From positions 1-64,000 of the forward strand of contig PABH01000047.1 in NCBI GenBank assembly GCA_002702705.1: a DNA stretch of 64,000 nucleotides, read 5' to 3'. Of the stretch, positions 26,264 through 35,351 are shown one piece after another. Source of the DNA: Anaerolineaceae bacterium (GTDB lineage Bacteria; Chloroflexota; Anaerolineae; Anaerolineales; Anaerolineaceae). Each line of letters begins with the position of its first letter. Within the stretch, counting starts at the first letter, position 1. Made by a program: the position numbers and the translations under genes. The notes under the pieces were generated by a model. That model did no database searches. It was given only the letters and a program-made list of their open reading frames with translations, and was not told where the DNA came from.

Positions 26264-28003
26264 TTACTCCGCATTCAGCAGGTCACCCCACAGATAAGTG
26301 AAGTATTCAAAGGCACCGGTATTACCAACATGCAGAGGATTGGCAGCATCCCAGGCAACAACCCAAGACATGACCACATCGTTGGCGTCTAACATGGAAC
26401 CATCGTGGAATTTAACACCTTCACGCAGGTTACATGTCCAAACGGTCAAATCATCATTCGGCTCACAAGAGGTCGCCAAACCGGGCTGTACGGCGGTAGC
26501 GCCAACTTCGTAACTTAACAAGGATTCAACAACCTGTTCACAAGCACGTAAGGACTCACCATCGGTTTCGTCGTTACAGTACATGGAAATCGGTTCTGCG
26601 TTTTGCATCCAGACAAAGGTATCTCGACCACCTGGATCCATCACAGCCATATACTCATTACCCAGCGGGCTGGAGTGAGCATTTTCAACATCGGCTCGGT
26701 ATGCAGCAGCGGAACCACCATGTGCAATCGGAACCATCGGGACCAATTCTTTGATCGCATTATTGGCTTCAACATACAGGGATTCAGCATCAGCCGGGTC
26801 AGCAATCTGAGCAGCAGCCGTCAATTTTTCGTAAATTTCAGGATGCGGATCACCAAACTGCGGGTTTGTGCCTGTGAAGTGGTAGTCCAAGAAGTTGGTG
26901 ATGTGCGGATAATCTGCCCCCCAACCTAAGAGGTAAAAACCATCCAAACGGCCGGCAGAAGATTCTTCAATGAAGGCACCGGATTCCATCACTTCGATGG
27001 TGGCGTTAATACCAAGGTCACTTAACTGGGCCTGTAAATCGGTCGCAACCAAGGACGGTTCTGGCAGATAACTGCGGAAAACGTCGCGGTAATAGATGGT
27101 GGTGTCAAATCCATCGGGATAACCGGCTTCGGCTAAGAGGTCTTTGGCAGCTTGTAAGTCAAAATCGTACCAATCTTCACCCACACAGCCATTCGGAATG
27201 GAGCAAGGGGTGAAGTGAGAAGCAACTTCTGATCCGGCGGGATAGAAATTGTCAACAATACGTTGGCGGTCAATACCCATCGCAATCGCCTGGCGAACTT
27301 GTAAGTTATTAAATGGCTCAAAAGTATTTGTCATGGCGAAGTAGAAGATATTTAATGCTTCACGTTCATAAAGTTCGAGGTTATCGTCTTCAACGATCAC
27401 ATCAAAATCATCCGGGGAGGGATTATCAATCCCGTCAACGGTTCCGGATTGTAATTCAAGCAAACGAGCGGCACCTTCGGTTGTCCAGCGGAAAACGAGG
27501 GTGTCGGTAAGGGCTTGATCACCCCAATAATCTTCAAAACGTTTGAAGACGATGGAATCACCACGGTTCCAGGAATCCACATAATAGGGACCTGTGCCAA
27601 TCGGTTTTTCCAAAATTTCACCACTGGCCATGGCGGTTTCGATCCATTCGGATGGTTGAATAGAAAAGGCAGTGAAAGCTGCTTTCGAGGGGAAAGCTGG
27701 GTCCGGTACACACATGGAGAACTGGACGGTATTTTCATCAAGAGCAGCAATTTCTTTAATTAGCCCACCATACTCACAATCCGGGGCTGCCAGGGACATT
27801 GGCTCAAACATGGCCGGTTCTTCCATTGGCTCTTCCGTAGCGGGTTCTTCCATCGGCTCTTCGGCAGATGGTTCTTCCATTGGTTCTTCCATTGGCTCTT
27901 CGGCAGATGGTTGTTCGGCGGCAGGGGCGGCCGGTTGACAGGCTGCCAATACCATACTTAAGACAACTAACAGTGCGACAAACACTAAGGTTTTCGCTTT
28001 CAT
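26264..28003 (-). CDS. Peptide ABC transporter substrate-binding lipoprotein with rearranged domain order
   Basis: A 579-aa lipoprotein (lipobox LAAC, Cys22) followed by a Glu/Pro/Met repeat linker (about residues 30-65). The mature domain is of the SBP_bac_5 (DppA) family but is out of order. It opens with the mid-domain motifs (IAALDENTVQF, EKPIGTGPYYV, DYWGDQALTDTLVFRW). Residues 491-579 then carry what normally sits at the N-terminus (VVESLLSYEVG, VQPGLATS, LREGVKFHDG, DANDVV, NPLHVGNTGAFEYF). This is a circular permutation rather than loss of sequence. It heads the dppBCDF operon and binds the substrate outside the cell. Confidence 0.9.
   Translation of the reverse strand: MKAKTLVFVALLVVLSMVLAACQPAAPAAEQPSAEEPMEEPMEEPSAEEPMEEPATEEPMEEPAMFEPMSLAAPDCEYGGLIKEIAALDENTVQFSMCVPDPAFPSKAAFTAFSIQPSEWIETAMASGEILEKPIGTGPYYVDSWNRGDSIVFKRFEDYWGDQALTDTLVFRWTTEGAARLLELQSGTVDGIDNPSPDDFDVIVEDDNLELYEREALNIFYFAMTNTFEPFNNLQVRQAIAMGIDRQRIVDNFYPAGSEVASHFTPCSIPNGCVGEDWYDFDLQAAKDLLAEAGYPDGFDTTIYYRDVFRSYLPEPSLVATDLQAQLSDLGINATIEVMESGAFIEESSAGRLDGFYLLGWGADYPHITNFLDYHFTGTNPQFGDPHPEIYEKLTAAAQIADPADAESLYVEANNAIKELVPMVPIAHGGSAAAYRADVENAHSSPLGNEYMAVMDPGGRDTFVWMQNAEPISMYCNDETDGESLRACEQVVESLLSYEVGATAVQPGLATSCEPNDDLTVWTCNLREGVKFHDGSMLDANDVVMSWVVAWDAANPLHVGNTGAFEYFTYLWGDLLNAE
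27811..27930 (-). repeat. Tandem repeat encoding the Glu/Pro/Met linker
   Basis: Imperfect tandem copies of an 18-24-nt unit (GGTTCTTCCATTGGCTCTTC on the plus strand) encode repeated EEPMEEP in the substrate-binding protein. Such in-frame repeats readily change copy number, so the linker length probably varies between strains. Confidence 0.7.
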
Positions 28004-28509
28004 ATACTCCTCCTTTGAATATATTTCTTGCTGGATACAATATTTCTATGTTTTTTTAACGGCGTTATGTATATATAGAAAAGAATAGACTTCTATTGGT
28101 TAAGAAAACACCTCCTCAATTACCGTGATTTTCTATAACAATATAGAATGGGATAAATAGACACCTATAGCAGATTGCTATTCTGTATTGTAGCACAAGC
28201 TGAGAAATTACAAAACTATCCGATTGGACAATTTTAATATAGACATTAAGTACCCAATTTGCCTTTTTATCTCAGAAAAAAACACAAAACTGAATAATGT
28301 TACTTTTTTTTCAGCAATCCCCCGCTTAGTATGCTTTTTTTGGTTAAGAATACTTAAAATCCACCCAACCCAACGTAGTGTTTTTTCAAAACCGATGGTT
28401 TTCAAAGCCTTATTCACCCATTTTGGGTTTGATTGGGTTTTTCCTATACTATTCCTATCACACCAACCATCGCCAACTGAACCATAACCAATCAAAAAAG
28501 GAAAAAATC
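28004..28509. other. Divergent intergenic region with stem-loop and promoters
   Basis: Between the ABC operon and the deiodinase-like gene. An AT-rich imperfect stem CAATATAGAAT (28139-28149)/ATTCTGTATTG (28180-28190) encloses a smaller TATAGCA/TGCTATT pair. For the plus strand, TTGGGT (28423-28428), a 16-nt spacer and TATACT (28445-28450) form a candidate promoter. No gene or known riboswitch is visible. Confidence 0.45.
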
Positions 28510-29178
28510 ATGAAACCTTTTCCCCATGTTCCCCTCACTACGTACCAATCTTACCCACCGGAAGAAATGCTAAAGCGCGCGGTTTCCTTTCGAGAAGAAA
28601 TGCAGCGCCGCCGCACCATACGGCAGTTCTCCAGCCAACCCGTAGCGCGAGAAGTGATCGAAAACTGCCTGCTGGCAGCCGGTACCGCGCCAAATGGTGC
28701 CAATTTACAACCCTGGCAGTTTGTGGTTGTCAGCGATCCTGAAATTAAAGCCAAAATCCGCGCTGGTGCCGAAGAAGAAGAGCGGGCTTTTTACCAAAAC
28801 CGTGCCTCAGAAGAATGGTTAAAAGCGCTGGAACCCTTTGGCACAGACGAAAATAAACCGTACCTTGAAACCGCGCCCTATCTGATCATCATCTTCGCCA
28901 AAAAACATTCCCTTGACCCCGAAGGGAATAAAATCAAAAACTACTATGTAAATGAATCGGTGGGCATAGCAACCGGTATGCTCATCACCGCCCTGCACCA
29001 TGCCGGTCTGGCCACCCTAACCCACACCCCCAGCCCAATGGGTTTCTTAAACGAAATCCTCGGCCGCCCCGAAAACGAACGTGCCTTTTTGGTGCTGGTG
29101 GCTGGTTATCCCGCCGAAGATGCCGTTGTGCCCACCATTACCAAAAAACCGCTGGAAGAGATCGCCGTCTTTTTGTAA
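28510..29178 (+). CDS. Iodotyrosine-deiodinase-like FMN nitroreductase-fold protein
   Basis: A 222-aa flavoprotein of the nitroreductase superfamily. [13 protein letters not shown] is the FMN-phosphate-binding start, followed by [19 protein letters not shown]. The block [11 protein letters not shown], then W, then K in [12 protein letters not shown] aligns with iodotyrosine deiodinase (IYD): the three residues that clamp the halotyrosine zwitterion in human IYD (Glu157, Tyr161, Lys182) correspond to Glu91, Tyr95 and Lys116 here at identical spacing. The ATG at 28510 has AAGGAA upstream; the frame extending to 28378 is not needed. It is a single-gene unit. Predicted reaction: reductive dehalogenation of halotyrosine, though a generic oxidoreductase role is possible. 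Confidence 0.8.
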   Translation: MKPFPHVPLTTYQSYPPEEMLKRAVSFREEMQRRRTIRQFSSQPVAREVIENCLLAAGTAPNGANLQPWQFVVVSDPEIKAKIRAGAEEEERAFYQNRASEEWLKALEPFGTDENKPYLETAPYLIIIFAKKHSLDPEGNKIKNYYVNESVGIATGMLITALHHAGLATLTHTPSPMGFLNEILGRPENERAFLVLVAGYPAEDAVVPTITKKPLEEIAVFL

Positions 29179-29256
29179 CAGAACCTCACCCTTGTCCCGC
29201 GCCAAGTTTTTGGAGAAGGAAAATCGATACTTACATCATAGGTTGTTGGGTTTTTC

Positions 29257-30135
29257 TCACGCTCGATAAGCCCGCCACAACCCTTCAATCTCAATCTTTG
29301 TCATTTGCAGCATGGCCTGGGTCACCCGTTGGGCTTTTTCCGGATCCGGGTCAGCCATCAGTTCACCCAAAACACTGGGCACGATCTGCCAGGACACCCC
29401 AAACTGGTCTTTTAACCAGCCACACTGCTCAATTTGACCACCTTGTGAGAGACGCTCCCAAAAATAATCTACTTCTTCTTGCGACTCACAATCCACAAAA
29501 AATGAAATCGCCGGCGTGAAACCAAACTGGTGATCCAGGCTGCTTTCCATGATTATAAATTCCTGATTATGCAGTAGGAAACGGGCATGTTTAATCGTGC
29601 CTTCAACGCCCTCATCCTCCGCTTCATACCGTTCAAGTCTTGTGATTTTTGAATCCTTAAAAATTGACGTGTAAAAGTGAATCGCCGATTCTGCTTTCCC
29701 GTGCTGCTCACCCACAAACAGAAAACATGGAACGATCTTTTGCGTGTTAGGCGAAAGTATCAACTGCCAGGAAACCCCAAACCGGTCTTGAACCCATCCA
29801 TACCTTTCAGCAAATGGGTATTGGTCAAGAGCGATCATCTCCATTCCACCTTCAGAGAGTTTTTCCCATAAACGATTGATCTCTTCCTCCAATTCGCAAA
29901 AAACGAAAAAAGAAACCGCGGGCGAAAAGGTAAATACCGGCCCACCATTTAATGCCATAAACTGCAGTCCTTCCAACTGAAAGTCCATTGTAAGCACCTG
30001 CCCATCATTTTCCGGGCGGTCTGTTTCAAACCGATGGATTGAATTGATTTTTGAGTTATGGAACAAAGAAACATAAAAATTAATCGCAGTTTCAGCCTGA
30101 TGGTCGAACCACAGATAGGGTGTAATTTTTTGCAT
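29257..30135 (-). CDS. Tandem VOC (PhnB/3-demethylubiquinone methyltransferase-like) protein
   Basis: A 292-aa protein of two glyoxalase/VOC-fold domains in tandem, each starting with the PhnB-like pattern: ITPYLWFDHQAETAINFYVSLF near the start and IVPCFLFVGEQHGKAESAIHFY near residue 135. Each closes with GWVQDRFGVSWQLI or GWLKDQFGVSWQIVP. Single-domain relatives are mislabelled as 3-demethylubiquinone methyltransferases; their true activity is mostly unknown. The start at 30135 has AGAGG upstream; the frame extends to 30198. Confidence 0.87.
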   Translation of the reverse strand: MQKITPYLWFDHQAETAINFYVSLFHNSKINSIHRFETDRPENDGQVLTMDFQLEGLQFMALNGGPVFTFSPAVSFFVFCELEEEINRLWEKLSEGGMEMIALDQYPFAERYGWVQDRFGVSWQLILSPNTQKIVPCFLFVGEQHGKAESAIHFYTSIFKDSKITRLERYEAEDEGVEGTIKHARFLLHNQEFIIMESSLDHQFGFTPAISFFVDCESQEEVDYFWERLSQGGQIEQCGWLKDQFGVSWQIVPSVLGELMADPDPEKAQRVTQAMLQMTKIEIEGLWRAYRA

Positions 30136-30381
30136 TTTGAGAACCTCTTTTGTTTTTCCGGTTAATACCTGTTGTATCATCGGATATTTTAAATTCACGT
30201 CTTTGTTTTAATCAGACAATATTTATAATAATTATAAGATATGCACTGAAAATTCAAACCTTTTTTACATACGAAGATAAGGCTGTTCGCAAGACAACAT
30301 TAAATAAAGATGTGGGGCGGCTAACAATCACAGTACTTGCCCCCTTTCCGAAAAGACTTTTTTCACCCGACAAGATATTAA

Positions 30382-30416
30382 ATAAAAAAACCTCCAAAGT
30401 GTGTTCTCTGGAGGTT
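30382..30416 (-). terminator. ychF terminator
   Basis: Reading the minus strand, AACCTCCA (30416-30409) pairs with TGGAGGTT (30396-30389), followed by TTTTTTTATT. It lies 20 nt after the ychF stop. Confidence 0.85.
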
Positions 30417-30436
30417 CATATTTCCATTTATCGTTC

Positions 30437-31507
30437 TTACAAATTAAACCGGATATTTAATACATCCCCATCTTTGACGATGTATTCCTTGCCTTCCAAA
30501 CGCAGTTTGCCCTTTGTTTTCAGTTCGGTTAAGCTGCCAAATTCGATCAGGTCATCATAGGTACACACTTCTGCCCGGATAAATCCCTTTTGTAAATCGG
30601 AGTGGATCACCCCGGCTGCTTCGGGTGCGGTTGCACCAATACGCACCGTCCAGGCCCGGCATTCATCCGGCCCAACGGTGAAAAAGGATTGCAAACCCAA
30701 TAATTCATACGACAACCGGATCATACGGTTCAGGCTGGGTTCGGTGATATTGTATTCCGCCATAAACATCTCGGCATCTTCCGCTTCCAGTTGGGCAATA
30801 TCCATTTCCAATTTACCTTGCAAGGAAACCACCGTACTATTCTGATGGGGATAATCCAACTCGGGTGCCTGCTGTCCTTCTTCCAGGTTAAAGACAACCA
30901 AAACCGGTTTTAAGGTCAGAAAACCAAAGCCGGATAAACTGCGTTCTTCTTCAGCCGTTAATTCCAAATCACGCAGCGGAATCTCTTCACTGAGCGCAGC
31001 TTGCAGCCGTTCAAACAAAGCTATCTCGCGGTCCACCGTCAAACGATCCCGACCACCGCCTTTTCTGCGCTCATCAGCCAGACGTTCCATTTTACGTTCC
31101 ACAAAAACCAGGTCATTCAGCAGAAATTCACCGTCCATGGTAGAAAGATCTCGAATGGCATCCACACTGCCCTGTATATGGGGCACATTTTCATCCGTAA
31201 AACTACGCACCACATGGATAAACCCATCCATCTGAGTAAGTTGATTTAATAGGGTGCCAGAGATACCACTTTTTCCGGAACTGCCATCCAAACCAGCAAT
31301 ATCCGCATAGGTTACTTTGGCATAAATTGTCTTTTTTGGATTAAATATTTCAGCAAGTTTTTCCACCCGCTCATCAGGAACATCTACCACAGCAGTGTTC
31401 ACTTGGATTTTTCCGGATGACATCCCTAGGGGTGTGTTCCCCCTGGTTAACGCATTAAAAAGGGTTGTTTTTCCGCTTTGTGGTAAACCAATAATTCCTA
31501 AACGCAT
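30437..31507 (-). CDS. ychF: Obg-family ATPase YchF
   Basis: A 356-aa P-loop protein. G1 is GLPQSGKTTLFNAL and G3 is DIAGLDG. G4 is VFNLEE, so N-x-x-E replaces the GTP-specific N-K-x-D; this is the known hallmark of YchF and its preference for ATP. A coiled-coil insertion follows G3, and a TGS domain closes the protein (about 275-356). YchF associates with ribosomes and modulates translation and oxidative stress responses. It is a single-gene unit. Confidence 0.95.
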   Translation of the reverse strand: MRLGIIGLPQSGKTTLFNALTRGNTPLGMSSGKIQVNTAVVDVPDERVEKLAEIFNPKKTIYAKVTYADIAGLDGSSGKSGISGTLLNQLTQMDGFIHVVRSFTDENVPHIQGSVDAIRDLSTMDGEFLLNDLVFVERKMERLADERRKGGGRDRLTVDREIALFERLQAALSEEIPLRDLELTAEEERSLSGFGFLTLKPVLVVFNLEEGQQAPELDYPHQNSTVVSLQGKLEMDIAQLEAEDAEMFMAEYNITEPSLNRMIRLSYELLGLQSFFTVGPDECRAWTVRIGATAPEAAGVIHSDLQKGFIRAEVCTYDDLIEFGSLTELKTKGKLRLEGKEYIVKDGDVLNIRFNL

Positions 31508-31566
31508 AATTTTATCAATACCTTGACCCTTCTGAGATTTTTAGATATACTCACATTTGCAATTAA

Positions 31567-31648
31567 GCCGGAGTGGCGGAACTGGCAGACGCGCACGACT
31601 CAAAATCGTGTACCTACGGGTATGTGGGTTCGATTCCCACCTTCGGCA
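31567..31648 (+). tRNA. tRNA-Leu (anticodon CAA)
   Basis: The acceptor arms GCCGGAG (31567-31573) and CTTCGGC (31641-31647) pair with one G-T. The anticodon stem is ACGAC/GTCGT-like with loop CTCAAAA giving CAA. A long variable arm (TACCTACGGGTA) of class II type and the T-loop GGTTCGATTCC are present. No CCA is encoded. Confidence 0.95.
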
Positions 31649-31700
31649 CAAACAAGATTATACCACCAGGACACAATCCAAATCAGATTAATCTTCCAGA

Positions 31701-31735
31701 AAAGTTGACCGGAAAGCGAGTCAGCTTTTTTTGTT
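31701..31735 (+). terminator. tRNA-Leu terminator
   Basis: AAAGTTGAC (31701-31709) pairs with GTCAGCTTT (31720-31728), followed by TTTTGTTT. Confidence 0.75.
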
Positions 31736-31852
31736 TAATTTATCATTTTTCGATATATAATTAAAAGTAAGTTACCCGAACATTATTCCATATAAACATC
31801 ATTGCAGGGGTGAGATCCATTTTAAACAATCCAGCTTTCACAAAACCAAACG

Positions 31853-34705
31853 ATGTCATTTATTAGTTTTCCCATTTTGATTTTATTAGCCTTATCGGTT
31901 GTATTTGGGACCGGCTTTGCGGTAATTGCTTACCGAGCGCGCAAAGTGATTCCAGGTGGTTTATTTGTAATGGGCGTTGGTATCAGCGTTGTGGTTTGGG
32001 CGGGTGCATATTTTGTCGAAATATTGGTACCGGGTTTGGGTAATAAACTTTTCTGGGCAAACCTAAAACAGCTTGGTTCGGTATTACTTCCCTTTTCTTT
32101 TCTTTTGTTTTCGCTGGTGTATACCCAGTTTATCCACCATATTCCACGTTACCTCTATGCCATTCTGGCAATTGAACCAATTGCCGTCCTATATGTTTAT
32201 TGGAACGACCTTTCACTGGGTTTAATGCGGATTAATCCTCACTTGAGCCAAATGGGTGGTCTCGATCTGATCGATTTTACAGTCGGGGAAGGTTTAGCCA
32301 TTCACTTTATTTATAGTGCGCTTATTTCCATTTCTGCAATTTTATTGCTGCTCGTGCGTTATTTCCGAGCAAAGTCTTTTTATCGATCTCAAATTTCTTT
32401 TATTTTTTTGGGGATGGCGATTCCTTTTTTGGGAGCACTGGCAGTTTTCTTAAAGATTGTACCGCCTTATTTTGATATGACCCCCCTGTTGTTGGGGTTT
32501 AGTTTTCCCATCATGTCCTGGGGTTTATTCCGTAACGAATTTTTTAAAAGTGCTCCATTAAACCCGCAAATCATTTTGGAACGTCTTCCATTTGGGATTT
32601 TAATTGTTGATATGTCGAATGAGCAAAAAATCATCAGCCTCAATTCGGTGACAGAAGAAATCCTTTCCGTGGAAGCCGCAAGGGCAATTGGTAAACCTGT
32701 TTCCACCTTTTTGCCGGAACTCAATTTGAGCTTAACTGAATTTGTAAAAGAACTGGTACTCGATTTTGAATTGAACAATCAGTTTTACGAATTACACTGT
32801 GAACACATTTCAAAAGAAAACACACAGCAAGATGTTTGGTTAATCGTTTTCGTAAATATGACCGCCCAAAAACTATTGGAAGAATCATTATTCGCCAGTG
32901 AAGCAATGTACCGCTCATTGGTGGAAAATTCCGTGGAAGGAATTGCAATTACACAAAATGAACGAATTATCTATCTTAATCAGCAGATGGCGGATATGCT
33001 GGGTTATTCTTTAAATGAATTGCCGGGACGAGCCTATAAGAATTTAATCTCAAAAGAATTTATTAAACTTCAAACAGAACGGGAAGGAAAACGTGCCCGC
33101 GGTGAAAAAGTGGAAGATTTTTTACAGGGAACCTTCATCAAAAAAAATGGGGCATTATTAGACGTGGAAGTGAGTTCAACCCTGATTCCTTACCAGGGGC
33201 AGAATGCCTTTTTGGTCATGGTTCGTGATATTACCAACCGGAAAAAGTATGAAGAAGAGCGGAACCGCACCCTGGCATTATTAGAAGCCACCATTGAAAG
33301 TTCCAAAGATGGGATATTGGTACTGGATAAGGATTTTGAAATATTAGCGCATAACCAACGCCTATTGGAACTTTGGAATTTGCCATCGGACTGGGAAAAA
33401 ATCCAATCTCCAGACCGTTTTGAATTGATTTATACCCAATTAACCGAACCAGATGTTATCTTAAAAACCAGATCCCATGTATGGAATAATATTGATCAGG
33501 AATTTACAAATGAGTTAACTTTAATCAATGGTTCGGTTTTTGAAGAATACACGGTTCCATTTTATATAACCGGCGAATTAATGGGCCGACTTTTTATGTA
33601 CCGGGATATTACGGAACGACGCGCATACGAACTGGAACTTGAAAAAGCACGCTTGCTGGCTGAAGATCAGTCTTTCGTTTTGCAAGCCACCCTAAAACGA
33701 GAAAAACAATTACATGATGTCACCCGCACCATCAGCCGCTCGATGGAGATTGATACCGTCCTTTCCGAGCTGCTGCGTCAAACCCTCGAGATCACCAATG
33801 CGGATGAATCACATCTGGGCTTAATTAACGAAGATGGACAATCAATTCATCTTTTATATGGTATGGATCGAGAAAAGAGTTTTGTGATCGACGATTATAT
33901 TCCTTATAACGAAAAATTTCTTTCCTGGCAGGTGATAGAACAGCGCCAGGGAATCATGATAACGGATACAAGCCATCCGATGCCGCTTATATGTTTTTCA
34001 CACGATGTGAAAACCTCGGGGATTGTCAGTTTGCTTTGTGTACCTATTCTATCCGGCTTAAGTGTATTAGGCGTATTGGGAGTTTTTTCTAAAAGGGATA
34101 CAATATTATTTAATGAACATGATCTGCATGCAGCGGAAGCAATTGCCAGCCAGGCCGGCATTGCGATCCAGAATGCACGTTTGTTTGAAGAGGTAAACCA
34201 GTTGGCAATCACGGACCCATTAACACGTTTGTATAACCGGCGTTATTTCTTTAACTTGGCACGGGTAGAATTGGAAAGAGCCAAACGGTACGGTACTGAC
34301 CTTTCCTTTATTATGTTGGACATTGATGATTTTAAACGCGTAAACGACACCTATGGGCATCTGGTAGGTGATGAAGTGTTGATGGCGGTTTCCGAAGTTA
34401 TCCGAAAAACCATTCGTAAAGTTGATTTGGCTGCGCGGTACGGTGGTGAAGAGATGGTTATCTTATTACCTGCCACTTCACAAGAATCCGCTTTGGTATC
34501 CGCAGAACGGCTGCGTGAGGCTGTTGAGGAATTAAAAATCCCCGTGGATGGAAACTCAGTCTCCGTAAGCATTAGCCTGGGCGTTAGCAGTTTTGAACAA
34601 CATTTGGATATTTCGATCAGCAAGTTATTAGACCAAGCCGACCAAGCCATGTATTTATCCAAACAAAACGGAAAAAACCGGGTCACTGCCTGGCAGGCCG
34701 GTTAG
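31853..34705 (+). CDS. Membrane PAS/GAF diguanylate cyclase
   Basis: A 950-aa c-di-GMP synthase. Seven TM helices (1 to about 225) of the histidine-kinase-N-terminal 7TM type are followed by three PAS-like segments (about 230-345, 345-470, 475-590), a GAF domain (about 615-770) and a GGDEF domain (about 780-945). The active site reads RYGGEEM (G864 to M868), a functional GG(D/E)EF variant. R855-K-V-D858 lies exactly five residues before it, the RxxD inhibitory site for product feedback. Substrate-side residues (FIMLDIDDFKRVNDTYGH) are intact. It converges with the DUF493 gene, 2 nt apart. Confidence 0.92.
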   Translation: MSFISFPILILLALSVVFGTGFAVIAYRARKVIPGGLFVMGVGISVVVWAGAYFVEILVPGLGNKLFWANLKQLGSVLLPFSFLLFSLVYTQFIHHIPRYLYAILAIEPIAVLYVYWNDLSLGLMRINPHLSQMGGLDLIDFTVGEGLAIHFIYSALISISAILLLLVRYFRAKSFYRSQISFIFLGMAIPFLGALAVFLKIVPPYFDMTPLLLGFSFPIMSWGLFRNEFFKSAPLNPQIILERLPFGILIVDMSNEQKIISLNSVTEEILSVEAARAIGKPVSTFLPELNLSLTEFVKELVLDFELNNQFYELHCEHISKENTQQDVWLIVFVNMTAQKLLEESLFASEAMYRSLVENSVEGIAITQNERIIYLNQQMADMLGYSLNELPGRAYKNLISKEFIKLQTEREGKRARGEKVEDFLQGTFIKKNGALLDVEVSSTLIPYQGQNAFLVMVRDITNRKKYEEERNRTLALLEATIESSKDGILVLDKDFEILAHNQRLLELWNLPSDWEKIQSPDRFELIYTQLTEPDVILKTRSHVWNNIDQEFTNELTLINGSVFEEYTVPFYITGELMGRLFMYRDITERRAYELELEKARLLAEDQSFVLQATLKREKQLHDVTRTISRSMEIDTVLSELLRQTLEITNADESHLGLINEDGQSIHLLYGMDREKSFVIDDYIPYNEKFLSWQVIEQRQGIMITDTSHPMPLICFSHDVKTSGIVSLLCVPILSGLSVLGVLGVFSKRDTILFNEHDLHAAEAIASQAGIAIQNARLFEEVNQLAITDPLTRLYNRRYFFNLARVELERAKRYGTDLSFIMLDIDDFKRVNDTYGHLVGDEVLMAVSEVIRKTIRKVDLAARYGGEEMVILLPATSQESALVSAERLREAVEELKIPVDGNSVSVSISLGVSSFEQHLDISISKLLDQADQAMYLSKQNGKNRVTAWQAG

Positions 34706-34707
34706 TT

Positions 34708-34977
34708 TTACAAAAGATATTTTGTGCTTTTGAGGTCGCTCAGTTTTTGATAAATGGCATTCAATTGTTCCCGGCTAATGGCTGTGAATGGTACCGTCAC
34801 CGCGATATATTTTCCGCCATTACTCAAGCGCGTGGTGATATGTTCTTCTTGAATCGTATCGCTGTGTTCCGCTACAATTTTTAACACATTTTCTCGGTAA
34901 TTTTTTACATCATCCCCAATTGCTTTCAATGGAAAATAACAGGGAAATTCAATTTCAGGTTTTTTTTCTTCTTCCAT
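34708..34977 (-). CDS. DUF493 (YbeD-like) small protein
   Basis: An 89-aa protein with the DUF493 core: IEFPCYFPLKAIGDDV, then GGKYIAVTVPFTAISREQLNAIYQKLSD, ending near L-K-S. The YbeD family has an ACT-like alpha/beta fold thought to be regulatory; the E. coli gene sits beside lipoate ligase. The start at 34977 has GAAGGATG upstream; the frame extends to 35097 with an unlikely Cys/Tyr-rich leader. The 374-nt gap that follows (to 35351) is very AT-rich, with a weak hairpin (TCAATC-GATTG near 35160) and nothing else I can support. Confidence 0.82.
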   Translation of the reverse strand: MEEEKKPEIEFPCYFPLKAIGDDVKNYRENVLKIVAEHSDTIQEEHITTRLSNGGKYIAVTVPFTAISREQLNAIYQKLSDLKSTKYLL

Positions 34978-35351
34978 AATACATCCTTCAATGTTTTCAA
35001 GACACAGTCTAACATAGAAAAAATAATCCATCGAGCCATTGTATCGATAACAGCAGGGATAACATATAAAGGGTGGAATTTTGTAAATTATTTTCACAAC
35101 ATAGTTGAAAAAATTGGAAATCGTGTCATTTTGATTATGATGGACTTTTCATTTTTTTCTCAATCTTATTTTTGATTGGGATTATAATATCGATAAATAG
35201 TGCATTTATATTTTACATTCAAGGTTTTTTATAAGTTTTTTTGCGGGGAGGAAAATCCGGAAAATAAATACCAATCCATTTCAATATCCATCACGTTTTT
35301 AAATCCATTCATTTTTAGACTAGTTAAATACGATTACATAGGAGTATCACA

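Noticed and set aside
27804-28040. Minus- and plus-strand ORFs over the binding-protein linker
   Set aside because: They arise from the tandem repeat encoding the Glu/Pro/Met linker being open in several frames.
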